A stretch of 64,000 nt of DNA from JABMQB01 sp963678235 (GTDB taxonomy: Bacteria; Bacteroidota; Bacteroidia; Bacteroidales; Prolixibacteraceae). Below, one piece after another: positions 54,558-62,176 of the stretch. The number at the start of each line of letters is the position of its first letter. The first letter of the stretch is position 1. Location: the NCBI GenBank assembly GCA_963678235.1, contig OY782766.1:2604001-2668000 (forward strand). Reading direction: 5' to 3'. A program made the position numbers and the translations under genes. The notes beneath the pieces are model-generated. The model searched no databases. It saw nothing but the letters and a program-made list of their open reading frames with translations, and was not told where the DNA came from.

Positions 54558-55538
54558 ATGCCAAGAAGAAAGTACAAATTTAATCCTGACACCCTTAACT
54601 ACGAGAAGGTTGGCTTAAAAACCAGGGACAGGTTAATTAAATATGGTGCTTACTTTTTAAGCAGTCTAGCTTTGGCATTAGTTCTGGTGGTTATATTCCT
54701 GAAATTTTACGAAACCCCAAAAATGAAAGCTTTACAGCGCGAAAACCAAAGGATTTTGACGCAATACGAATTAATGTCGAAAGATTTGGACAACATTGAC
54801 AAAGTCCTTCAGGAGATCCAACAACGTGACGATAACATTTACAGGGTAATATTTGAAACCGATCCAATTCCCACAACCATTCGAAAAGCAGGTTTCGGAG
54901 GTGTTAATAAATATTCGAAGCTGGAAGACCTTAAAAATTCGGAATTAATTATTGGTACTGCAAAGAAGCTGGATGTTATTTCAAAAGAGGCATATATTCA
55001 ATCTAAATCGTACGATGAGGTAATGCACCTTGCTAAAAATAAGGAAAAAATGCTGGCATGTGTTCCTGCAATTATGCCCATCTCAAACAAGGACTTAACG
55101 AGAACTGCATCAGGCTTTTCATATCGGATCCACCCAATTTATAAAATCAGGAAATTCCATTATGGAATGGATTTTACTTCGCCAACCGGAACCGAAATTT
55201 ATGCTACCGGCGACGGGAAAGTTATTGAAGTAAAAGGCAGTAAAAGAAGCAGGGTTGGCTTCGGAATGGTTATTAAAATTGACCATGGCTACGGATATGA
55301 AACAGTTTATGCCCACTTAAGTAAATTCAACGTAAGGCGTGGAGATATTGTAAAACGGGGAGATGTGATTGGATATGTTGGAAACACTGGCGGTTCAACC
55401 GCTCCACATTTACACTACGAAGTTCATAAAAACAATGTAGCCGTCAATCCTCAATATTACTACTACAAGGATTTATCGCCTGAAGAATACGAAAAAATGA
55501 TTGCTATTTCTACAAATGCTGGTCAAAGTTTCGATTAA
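54558..55538 (+). CDS. M23-family peptidase with membrane anchor (copy 2)
   Basis: A 326-residue paralogue of the preceding gene: basic N-terminus, transmembrane helix (about 30-50), coiled coil, shared PxTIRKAGFGG and SKxAYIQSKSYDxV segments, then a LytM domain with FHYGMDFTSPTG (HxxxD), GDGKVIEVKGSKR and APHLHYEVHKN (HxH). All zinc ligands are present, so both copies may be active. It has its own strong promoter and is followed three bases later by a MerR-type gene. Proteins with this layout are common in Bacteroidota and are probably cell-wall hydrolases or regulators of division. Confidence 0.9.
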   Translation: MPRRKYKFNPDTLNYEKVGLKTRDRLIKYGAYFLSSLALALVLVVIFLKFYETPKMKALQRENQRILTQYELMSKDLDNIDKVLQEIQQRDDNIYRVIFETDPIPTTIRKAGFGGVNKYSKLEDLKNSELIIGTAKKLDVISKEAYIQSKSYDEVMHLAKNKEKMLACVPAIMPISNKDLTRTASGFSYRIHPIYKIRKFHYGMDFTSPTGTEIYATGDGKVIEVKGSKRSRVGFGMVIKIDHGYGYETVYAHLSKFNVRRGDIVKRGDVIGYVGNTGGSTAPHLHYEVHKNNVAVNPQYYYYKDLSPEEYEKMIAISTNAGQSFD

Positions 55539-55541
55539 TAA

Positions 55542-55886
55542 GTGCCTTACAAAGAACCCAAAATAGAAAAGATTTATTACTCCATGAAGGAAGTATGCGA
55601 TTTGTTTGATGTTAACCCATCAACAATCCGTTTTTGGGGTGATGAATTCCCAAGCTTAAAACCACATCGGAACAAAAAAGGAAACAGGCTGTTTACAAAA
55701 GCGGATGTGGAAGAGCTAAGGTTGATACATTACCTGCTCAAAGAAAAAGGGATGACTTTAAAAGGGGCACAAAAAAAATTAAAGGAAAACAGGGAGGAAA
55801 CCACGAATAATTTTGAGATCGTTAAACGCCTGCAGAAAATCAGATCACAGGTGGAAGACATCCGAAATTCGCTGGACAAATTCTAA
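55542..55886 (+). CDS. MerR-family transcriptional regulator
   Basis: A 114-residue protein with an N-terminal MerR winged helix (YYSMKEVCDLFDVNPSTIRFW, then KPHRNKKGNRLFTKADVEEL) and a short C-terminal helix for dimerisation, but no effector domain. The start is GTG at 55542, giving MPYKEPKIEK, the N-terminus I recall for this Bacteroidota family; the first ATG is 14 codons later and would cut the domain. It is coupled to the M23 gene (three-base gap). Confidence 0.88.
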   Translation: MPYKEPKIEKIYYSMKEVCDLFDVNPSTIRFWGDEFPSLKPHRNKKGNRLFTKADVEELRLIHYLLKEKGMTLKGAQKKLKENREETTNNFEIVKRLQKIRSQVEDIRNSLDKF

Positions 55887-55898
55887 AACACAAGACAC

Positions 55899-56999
55899 AT
55901 GGCTTTAAAAGTAAAAGATATTACAAACTTCCTTGAAAATATTGCCCCACTTGCTTATCAGGAAGGGTATGATAATTCGGGGTTGATATGTGGCAATTTA
56001 CAGCAGGAAGTTACTTCGGTGTTGACCAGTATTGATGTCACCGAAGATGTTATTGATGAAGCCATTGAATTGGGGAGCAATATGGTTGTTGCCCATCACC
56101 CAATTGTATTTTCAGGATTAAAAAAAATCACCGGAAAAACCTATATTGAACGAACCATCATTAAAGCCATAAAAAATGATGTTGCAATTTACGCCGCTCA
56201 CACGAATCTTGACAGTGTTCCCAACGGCGTGAATGGAAAAATCTGTGAAAAACTGGGGCTTTCCGATTGTAAAATACTGCAATCTTCGTCCGACAACCTT
56301 CTAAAATTGGTTACTTTCGTTCCGCCCGCACATGCAGAAGACTTAAGAAATGCCTTGTTTCAGGCAGGTGCCGGAACCATTGGAAATTACGATAATTGCA
56401 GCTTTAACCTGGAGGGAAAAGGAACATTCAGGGGAAATGAAAATACCAATCCTTTTGTTGGAAATATTGGGGAAGTACATGTTGAAAATGAAGTCAGGAT
56501 TGAAACAATATTCCCAAAACATGTTCAAAGCAGGATAATTAGCTCATTGTTAAATACGCACCCATACGAAGAAGTTGCCTTTGATATTTATCCTCTGAAA
56601 AACAAAAACCCGCAAATTGGGATTGGGATGATTGGCAACCTGAAAAATGAAATGCCGGAGAAAGAGTTTTTAAGCTTTTTGAAAAAAACATTTCATTGTG
56701 AAATGATTAAACACACTAAATTATCGGGAAAGCCGATTAAAAAAGTTGCCGTTTGCGGAGGTTCTGGTTCTTTCTTACTATCCAACGCAATAGCAGCCAA
56801 AGCCGATGTTTTTGTTTCGGGTGACTTTAAATACCACCAGTTTTTCGATGCCGAAGGGAAAATTATTATTGCCGACATAGGGCATTTTGAAAGTGAACAA
56901 TTCACTAAAGAGCTTTTTTATGAATTACTTACAAAAAATTTCCCTAAATTTGCAGTCCATTTATCAAAAGTAAAGACCAATCCAGTTTTTTATTTTTGA
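55899..56999 (+). CDS. Nif3-like dinuclear metal protein
   Basis: A 366-residue Nif3/YqfO protein. MVVAHHPIVFSGLKKITGKT and YAAHTNLDSVPNGVN carry metal ligands; GSGSFLLSNAIAAKADVFVSGDFKYHQFFDA and ADIGHFESEQF complete the bimetal site. Residues about 130-235 are the inserted PII/CutA-like domain (VPPAHAEDLRNALFQAGAGTIGNY), as in YqfO. Family role is uncertain; it has been connected to GTP cyclohydrolase-like folds and metal-dependent hydrolysis. Neighbour of the zinc-ribbon protein gene, a pairing frequent in Bacteroidota. Confidence 0.92.
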   Translation: MALKVKDITNFLENIAPLAYQEGYDNSGLICGNLQQEVTSVLTSIDVTEDVIDEAIELGSNMVVAHHPIVFSGLKKITGKTYIERTIIKAIKNDVAIYAAHTNLDSVPNGVNGKICEKLGLSDCKILQSSSDNLLKLVTFVPPAHAEDLRNALFQAGAGTIGNYDNCSFNLEGKGTFRGNENTNPFVGNIGEVHVENEVRIETIFPKHVQSRIISSLLNTHPYEEVAFDIYPLKNKNPQIGIGMIGNLKNEMPEKEFLSFLKKTFHCEMIKHTKLSGKPIKKVAVCGGSGSFLLSNAIAAKADVFVSGDFKYHQFFDAEGKIIIADIGHFESEQFTKELFYELLTKNFPKFAVHLSKVKTNPVFYF

Positions 57000-57036
57000 T
57001 CTTAAAGAATAGAATAGAAAAATAATTTATTAGAAT

Positions 57037-57810
57037 ATGAATAAACAATATTCAAAACAAGACGCGAAAGAGATTTCTGTTGAAGAAAAATTAAGGGCTT
57101 TATACGAGCTTCAAAGTGTATATTCTGAGGGTGACAAAATAAAAGTCCTAAGGGGTGAGCTGCCATTGGAAGTGCAGGATTTGGAAGACGATATTACAGG
57201 GCTAAAAACAAGGCTTTCTAATTTGGAAGATGACATTAAAAACCTGGATACTGCGATCAATAATAAAAAAATTGCCATCAAAGATTCACAGGCTTTAATT
57301 ACAAAATACACCGAACAACAAAACAATGTTCGTAACAACCGTGAATACGATTCATTAACCAAGGAAATAGAATTCCAAAACCTGGAAATTCAACTTTCGG
57401 AAAAAAGGATCAAAGAATTCACCGCCGAACTGGAAGAGAAGAAAGCAATGATTGTTACCTCAACAGCTGACCTTAGCGAGCGTCAGATGGATTTGGAAGC
57501 AAAACAAAAAGAATTGGAAGAAATTACCTCGGAAACAAAAATTGAAGAGGAAAAAATGAAAGCCAAGTCGGAAAAAATCGAGGTTTTTATTGAGCCAAGG
57601 TTGCTAACCGCATTTAAACGTATTCGTAAAAATGCAAGAAATGGACTTGCTGTTGTAACCATTCAGCGTGATGCCTGTGGTGGATGTTTCAATAAAATCC
57701 CACCTCAAAGACAACTGGATATTGCCAGCCGTAAAAAAATTATTGTCTGCGAATATTGTGGCCGTATTTTGGTTGACGACAATATTAGCGAAATTAATGT
57801 TGAAGCCTAA
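57037..57810 (+). CDS. Coiled-coil protein with C-terminal C4 zinc ribbon
   Basis: A 257-residue protein. Residues about 15-195 are a long helical coiled coil rich in Glu, Lys and Leu (LKTRLSNLEDDIKNLDTAIN). The C-terminal zinc ribbon has C-GG-C in RDACGGCFNKIPPQ and C-EY-C in IIVCEYCGRILVDD. This family (C4-type zinc ribbon, DUF164-like) probably binds nucleic acid; the precise function is unknown. It follows the Nif3 gene by 37 bases and has a terminator behind it. Confidence 0.88.
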   Translation: MNKQYSKQDAKEISVEEKLRALYELQSVYSEGDKIKVLRGELPLEVQDLEDDITGLKTRLSNLEDDIKNLDTAINNKKIAIKDSQALITKYTEQQNNVRNNREYDSLTKEIEFQNLEIQLSEKRIKEFTAELEEKKAMIVTSTADLSERQMDLEAKQKELEEITSETKIEEEKMKAKSEKIEVFIEPRLLTAFKRIRKNARNGLAVVTIQRDACGGCFNKIPPQRQLDIASRKKIIVCEYCGRILVDDNISEINVEA

Positions 57811-57832
57811 TTGAAGAATAAATATTATCAAG

Positions 57833-57861
57833 ATGCACCGCAATTGTGGTGCATTTTTTTT
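57833..57861 (+). terminator. Rho-independent terminator of the zinc-ribbon gene
   Basis: ATGCACC / GGTGCAT stem with an eight-base loop and eight Ts, 22 bases after the stop. Confidence 0.88.
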
Positions 57862-58180
57862 GTACCAAATCCGCAAACAATCTTCAAAATTATTTGTACT
57901 GTTTTATAAATTCATTGCTTAATAAAACTTATATTTAAACTAAACCACTTTGCACTGGAAGTACATAGGTTTAAAATTGAATGAAATTCAAAAAAAATAA
58001 TGCGAAAAAATAGACATGAGAATTGAGTACTGAGTAGAGAGAAAAAGCAAAATGATTTTTAATACACAAATCTCTGTACTCAAATCTACTTCATTTTAAA
58101 ATCGAAATTTATAGAAACTAAAGTAGCTGCTCCGAATACAATTTGGAGGTTTTAACCATTAATTAGAAAATAAAAACACT
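57862..58180. other. Intergenic region with an imperfect palindrome
   Basis: The 319-base spacer contains GAGTAC (58025) and GTACTC (58076) in a broad imperfect inverted repeat, and GGAGG at 58145, far from the ATG at 58181. No ORF or RNA gene is supported. Confidence 0.35.
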
Positions 58181-59056
58181 ATGAAAAGATTAATCCTCGT
58201 TTTGACTATTGTGTGTGCAACACTTGTCACACTTGCCCAGGAAAAAAACGACTCCACAAAAGTTTGGAAAACCAACGGCAATTTCAGTATAAACTTTAAT
58301 GAAGCCACTTTTAGCAACTGGCTTGCTGGTGGGACTAACTCACTTTCGGGAGTTGCCTTATTTGACCTAAATTTCGATTATAAAAAGGACAAAAACAGTT
58401 GGGAGAACTTCTTTCATTTAGGCTATGGACTTCAAAAGGAAGATGGCAATGATGTGATTAAATCGGAAGATAAAATAGAGTTCAATTCCAAATATGGAAG
58501 ACAAACAAAAAATGAAAAAATATTTATCTCCGGATTATTTAATTTCAGGACACAAATGGCGAACGGCTACGAGTACCCGGATACGGAAACCAGAATTTCC
58601 GGCTTATTTGCCCCTGCCTATTTTTCACTTGCATTAGGAATTGATTACAAACCTTCGGATAAACTATCGTTGTTTTTATCACCAATGAGTGGAAAATTCA
58701 CGGTGGTTTCTGATAATGATATTGTTGGAGATGGTGCATTTGGCTTGGATAAAGGTGAAAACTTCAGAAGTGAAATGGGGGCATTTTTTAAAGCCGAAGC
58801 AAAGGCAAAACTAGTTGAAAATGTTGATTTAACAACCAAGATCGACTTGTTTTCCAATTATTTGGAAGAGCCTCAAAACATCGATGTAAACTGGGACCTG
58901 ACCATCAATATGAAGATTAACGGTTTCTTATCTGCTAATTTTATTTCAAGCCTTTTATACGATCATGACGTATTAATTCCTTTGGAAGGCGATAAAGTTG
59001 GACGAAGAATACAGTTTAAACATCTGTTTGGTGTTGGATTGAATTATAAATTTTAA
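58181..59056 (+). CDS. DUF3078 outer-membrane-like protein
   Basis: A 291-residue protein with a signal peptide (LILVLTIVCATLVTLAQ) and the DUF3078 start pattern NFSINFNEATFSNWLAGGTNSLSG. The rest alternates aromatic and polar residues and ends in an aromatic strand (GVGLNYKF), typical of outer-membrane beta-barrels. Function is unknown; the family is widespread in Bacteroidota. It is followed nine bases later by an AhpD-like gene. Confidence 0.82.
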   Translation: MKRLILVLTIVCATLVTLAQEKNDSTKVWKTNGNFSINFNEATFSNWLAGGTNSLSGVALFDLNFDYKKDKNSWENFFHLGYGLQKEDGNDVIKSEDKIEFNSKYGRQTKNEKIFISGLFNFRTQMANGYEYPDTETRISGLFAPAYFSLALGIDYKPSDKLSLFLSPMSGKFTVVSDNDIVGDGAFGLDKGENFRSEMGAFFKAEAKAKLVENVDLTTKIDLFSNYLEEPQNIDVNWDLTINMKINGFLSANFISSLLYDHDVLIPLEGDKVGRRIQFKHLFGVGLNYKF

Positions 59057-59065
59057 GACAATCGT

Positions 59066-59665
59066 ATGAAGCAACCGCTGGTTCGTCCAAAATTACAAGC
59101 CGAAAACTCTGAGTTGGAGAAGCTTATTTTATTTTTCAACGAAACCCTGGGATTTTGCCCAAACAGTGTTTTAACTATGCAAATCAGACCTGAAATTGCA
59201 TTGGCTTTTGTTCGGATGAACAAAGCGGTAATGGCAAATCAAGGAAGGGTAACCAGTGCCTTAAAACGTTTAATCGGTTACATGTCGAGTTTTACTGCAG
59301 GTTGCCAATATTGCCAGGCACATACCATCAGGGCAGCCGAAAGGTATGGCAGCGAACAGGCGCAACTGGAAAATATCTGGGATTATAAAACCCACCCTGC
59401 TTTTTCGGATGCTGAACGTGCAGCCCTTGATTTTGCTGTTGCTTCCTCCAGCATTCCAAATGCCGTAGATGATAAACTATCTGAAAACTTAAGAAAATAC
59501 TGGGATGACGGGGAAATCGTTGAAATTCTTGGCGTAATCAGCCTGTTTGGCTACTTAAACCGCTGGAATGATTCAATGGGAACCCCAATGGAAAAAGGCG
59601 CTATTGAATCGGGCGATAAATACCTGCGGTCAAAAGGTTGGAATGTGGGTAAACATGGTTATTAA
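59066..59665 (+). CDS. Carboxymuconolactone decarboxylase / AhpD-like protein
   Basis: A 199-residue all-helical protein with the redox-active motif C-QY-C in AGCQYCQAHTIRAAERYG (CxxCxxH), as in AhpD-type alkylhydroperoxidases, and FALPVA-like helices (LDFAVASSSIP, IVEILGVISLFGYLNRWND). Peroxidatic activity would need thiol reductants; decarboxylase activity is less likely with this motif. Next to DUF3078 (same strand) and a convergent truncated globin, which could suggest an oxidative or nitrosative stress theme; that is inference. Confidence 0.85.
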   Translation: MKQPLVRPKLQAENSELEKLILFFNETLGFCPNSVLTMQIRPEIALAFVRMNKAVMANQGRVTSALKRLIGYMSSFTAGCQYCQAHTIRAAERYGSEQAQLENIWDYKTHPAFSDAERAALDFAVASSSIPNAVDDKLSENLRKYWDDGEIVEILGVISLFGYLNRWNDSMGTPMEKGAIESGDKYLRSKGWNVGKHGY

Positions 59666-59685
59666 AAGACATATGAGATTGTAAG

Positions 59686-60120
59686 CTACTCTTCTCTGGT
59701 ATTTACCATCCAGGCAGAGAATACGTTAAGGTAATCCCAGTACGATTTTAAAAGCACGTCCGGCAAATTTAATTTAGGCAGTAATTCTTTGTAACAATTT
59801 AACCAAACCTTTCGGGCTGATTCGGTAATTTTAAACGGCAAGTGCCTTCGGGTCATCATCGGGTTGCCCCTGTTTTCCTTATAATAAGGATGCCCGCCCA
59901 TAACCTGCACAAAAAAATCGGCAGACCTTTGCTTGGCAGCATCTAACGCAACCGGATTTTTCGGGAACAAATGTTTTACTTCGCTTTGAGCCAGTAAATC
60001 GTAATGATCGCTTACCAGTTTACGAATCCCATCTTCACCAAGCATCGAAAGGATCTGCTTATCCATCATTGTTACACCGGGACGTGCACCAAAACCAAAT
60101 TCCGTTATTTCTAATTCCAT
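59686..60120 (-). CDS. Truncated (group II-like) haemoglobin
   Basis: A 144-residue 2-over-2 globin. RRHLPFKITESARKVWLNCY has the proximal His (about residue 94) and the group II-type Trp; FFVQVMGGHPYYKENRGNP precedes it. Such globins bind oxygen and nitric oxide, often to detoxify NO in microaerobic cells. No reductase is fused. It lies alone on the minus strand, end to end with the AhpD-like gene. Confidence 0.85.
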   Translation of the reverse strand: MELEITEFGFGARPGVTMMDKQILSMLGEDGIRKLVSDHYDLLAQSEVKHLFPKNPVALDAAKQRSADFFVQVMGGHPYYKENRGNPMMTRRHLPFKITESARKVWLNCYKELLPKLNLPDVLLKSYWDYLNVFSAWMVNTREE

Positions 60121-60204
60121 TAAACGTATCCTGTTTTAATTTCTGTTGTTACATTTCACTAACAGATTTTAATGCGAAGTGTTCAGAAATATAGGAGAAA
60201 AAAC

Positions 60205-61005
60205 TTACCAGCTACCACCGGCACCACCGCCACCAAAACTACCTCCGCCGAAACCGCCGAAGCCGCCACCGCCGCCAAATCCTCCCCCTCCCGAAGAGAA
60301 GTTTCCAAAGGAACCGGAATGACTGCTCCTGTTAGATCCCATCATTCCCATTAAGAGCCAGAACGGAAGGCTTCTGCCTGCGGAATAATGTCGCCCTCTT
60401 TTTCCCCGGAATATTGGGATAATCACAAAAAACAAAAGGAAAAACAAAAAGAACAAGGGACTTCCTGAAGATTTTCCTCCTCTTTGTTCATGGTATTGTT
60501 TGGCAGTATATTCACCTTTTGTTAAATCCATAATTACATTTATCCCGGCAGCCAATCCTCCATAATAATCGTTTTTCTTGAAACGTGGGATCATTTCGGT
60601 ATCCACAATATCATTATTTGCCACTGCGTCAGGAATTAGATGCTCCACACCATATCCGGTAGCCACAAACACTTCACCCCTACTATTGCCGACTTTGGGT
60701 TTTAATACAATGACAACACCATTGTTTTCTTTCTTTTGACCCACACCCCATTTTTCACCAATACGAAATGCGTAATCAGAAATAGATGTTTCCAACTCTT
60801 TTACAGTTATTACCAAAATTTGCGTGGAAGTTTGTCGTGCAAAAGCCGTTAAGGCATTTTCCAGTGAATTTGTTTCCTGCGCGTTTAAAACATTGGCAAA
60901 ATCGTTTACCAATCGGGGTGGATTGGACCTTTGTGGAACTTCTTGCGCAAAAATGCCAACTACAAAAAGAACGCTTAAAACTATGCTTGTGATTATTCGT
61001 TTCAT
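60205..61005 (-). CDS. TPM-domain membrane protein with Gly-rich tail (YgcG-like)
   Basis: A 266-residue protein: signal peptide (TSIVLSVLFVVGIFAQ), TPM domain (about 25-165) with RLVNDFANVLNAQE and GVGQKKENNGVVIVL, one transmembrane helix (about 190-205, LFFLFFLLFFVIIPIF), and a very Gly/Ser-rich C-terminus (FGGGGGFGGFGGGSF). TPM domains resemble the thylakoid TLP18.3 protein and include phosphatase-like members. I set the start at the ATG 61005 as the earlier Met residues lie in the upstream gene. Third gene of the lemA, TPM, TPM operon, one base after its neighbour. Confidence 0.88.
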   Translation of the reverse strand: MKRIITSIVLSVLFVVGIFAQEVPQRSNPPRLVNDFANVLNAQETNSLENALTAFARQTSTQILVITVKELETSISDYAFRIGEKWGVGQKKENNGVVIVLKPKVGNSRGEVFVATGYGVEHLIPDAVANNDIVDTEMIPRFKKNDYYGGLAAGINVIMDLTKGEYTAKQYHEQRGGKSSGSPLFFLFFLLFFVIIPIFRGKRGRHYSAGRSLPFWLLMGMMGSNRSSHSGSFGNFSSGGGGFGGGGGFGGFGGGSFGGGGAGGSW

Positions 61006-61006
61006 A

Positions 61007-61447
61007 TTAATTTTTTCCAAATGAAATTTCGTCATCCAATTCATTGATATCATCTTTTTGGTAAGGAAAGTGGCTTTTTAGCTGTTCCCCGGCTTTTAAA
61101 ATCGATTTTTCCAATCCTCCTGCAATATTCCCTTTCTTAAAATTATCAAAGGCAATTTCTTTAACTTCTTCCCAAAAATTTTCGGGAACTTTGGCATTTA
61201 TACCTGCATCACCAAGAATAGCGAATTTTTTATCATCAATAGCCAGATAAAACAGTACTCCATTCCGAAGCTCGGTTTTATGCATCTCCAGCTTTTCAAA
61301 AATGTAAGCTGCCCTGTCCAACGGATCAGCTTTACAAGTTCTTTCAATATGCACACGAATTTCGCCCGAAGTATTGGTCTCTGCAACCTTTACTGCATTG
61401 GTGATTTGTTGTTTTTGTTCTTCTGTAAATAGTTTTTCTACCGACAT
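61007..61447 (-). CDS. Cytoplasmic-type TPM-domain protein
   Basis: A 146-residue protein made almost only of a TPM domain: KLFTEEQKQQITNAVKVAET, GEIRVHIERTCKADPLDRAA, NGVLFYLAIDDKKFAILGDAGINAKV. It has no signal peptide or Gly-rich tail, unlike the paralogue encoded one base downstream. Tandem long and short TPM genes behind lemA are a familiar arrangement. The molecular role is unknown. Confidence 0.87.
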   Translation of the reverse strand: MSVEKLFTEEQKQQITNAVKVAETNTSGEIRVHIERTCKADPLDRAAYIFEKLEMHKTELRNGVLFYLAIDDKKFAILGDAGINAKVPENFWEEVKEIAFDNFKKGNIAGGLEKSILKAGEQLKSHFPYQKDDINELDDEISFGKN

Positions 61448-61459
61448 ATTTATGTTCTT

Positions 61460-62038
61460 TTAAAATTGAACTTCAGGAGCTTTTTCCGAACCGGCAGCAG
61501 CTTCAAAATATGCTCTTTTTTCAAAGCCAAAAATGTTGGCATAAATATTTTTTGGGAACTTACGAATATAGGTATTAAATGCCTGTGCACTTTGGTTAAA
61601 CTTTCTTCGTTCAACAGCAATCCGGTTTTCAGTGCCTTCCAGTTGTGCCTGTAAATCCATAAAGTTTTGGTTGGCTTTAAGCTCCGGATATCTTTCCACA
61701 ACCACCATTAATTTGCTCAATGCTGATGAAAGCCCTTCTTGTGCCCCCTGGAATTGTTGGATAGCTTGTGGACTTAAATCTCCAGGATTTATATTTACAG
61801 ATGTAGCTTTTGACCTTGCTTCAATAACCCCTTCCAGAGTTTCTTGTTCATGTGCAGCATACCCTTTTACAGTATTCACTAGGTTTGGGATTAAATCTGC
61901 CCTTCGCTGATAAACATTCTCAACCTGTGCCCAACTAGCTGTCACTCCTTCGTCTAATTCAACCATTTTATTATATCCACAACTACTAAATAAAGTTGCT
62001 ACAACTATCGCAATAATGCCGAACTTTAAAAATTTCAT
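61460..62038 (-). CDS. lemA: LemA-family lipoprotein
   Basis: A 192-residue LemA protein with a lipobox (ATLFSSCGYNKMV), so probably lipid-anchored rather than held by a simple transmembrane helix. Family motifs: ASWAQVENVYQRRADLIPNL, NTVKGYAAHEQETLEGVIEAR, ERRKFNQSAQAFNTYIRKFP. The longer upstream frame adds 22 residues without signal properties, so I used the ATG 62038. First gene of the lemA, TPM, TPM operon; divergent from hutU. Confidence 0.92.
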   Translation of the reverse strand: MKFLKFGIIAIVVATLFSSCGYNKMVELDEGVTASWAQVENVYQRRADLIPNLVNTVKGYAAHEQETLEGVIEARSKATSVNINPGDLSPQAIQQFQGAQEGLSSALSKLMVVVERYPELKANQNFMDLQAQLEGTENRIAVERRKFNQSAQAFNTYIRKFPKNIYANIFGFEKRAYFEAAAGSEKAPEVQF

Positions 62039-62176
62039 AATTCTAATTTTAATTGTTATGTTTTCTGTATTTCCCAAAGATTTTAAATTTATGTCATAAA
62101 TCATCTAAAATTTCGGAGAATACCAATAATTTGCCGCTGTATAGTTCGTATCAAAAGGTAAACCAATAATTGCAGC

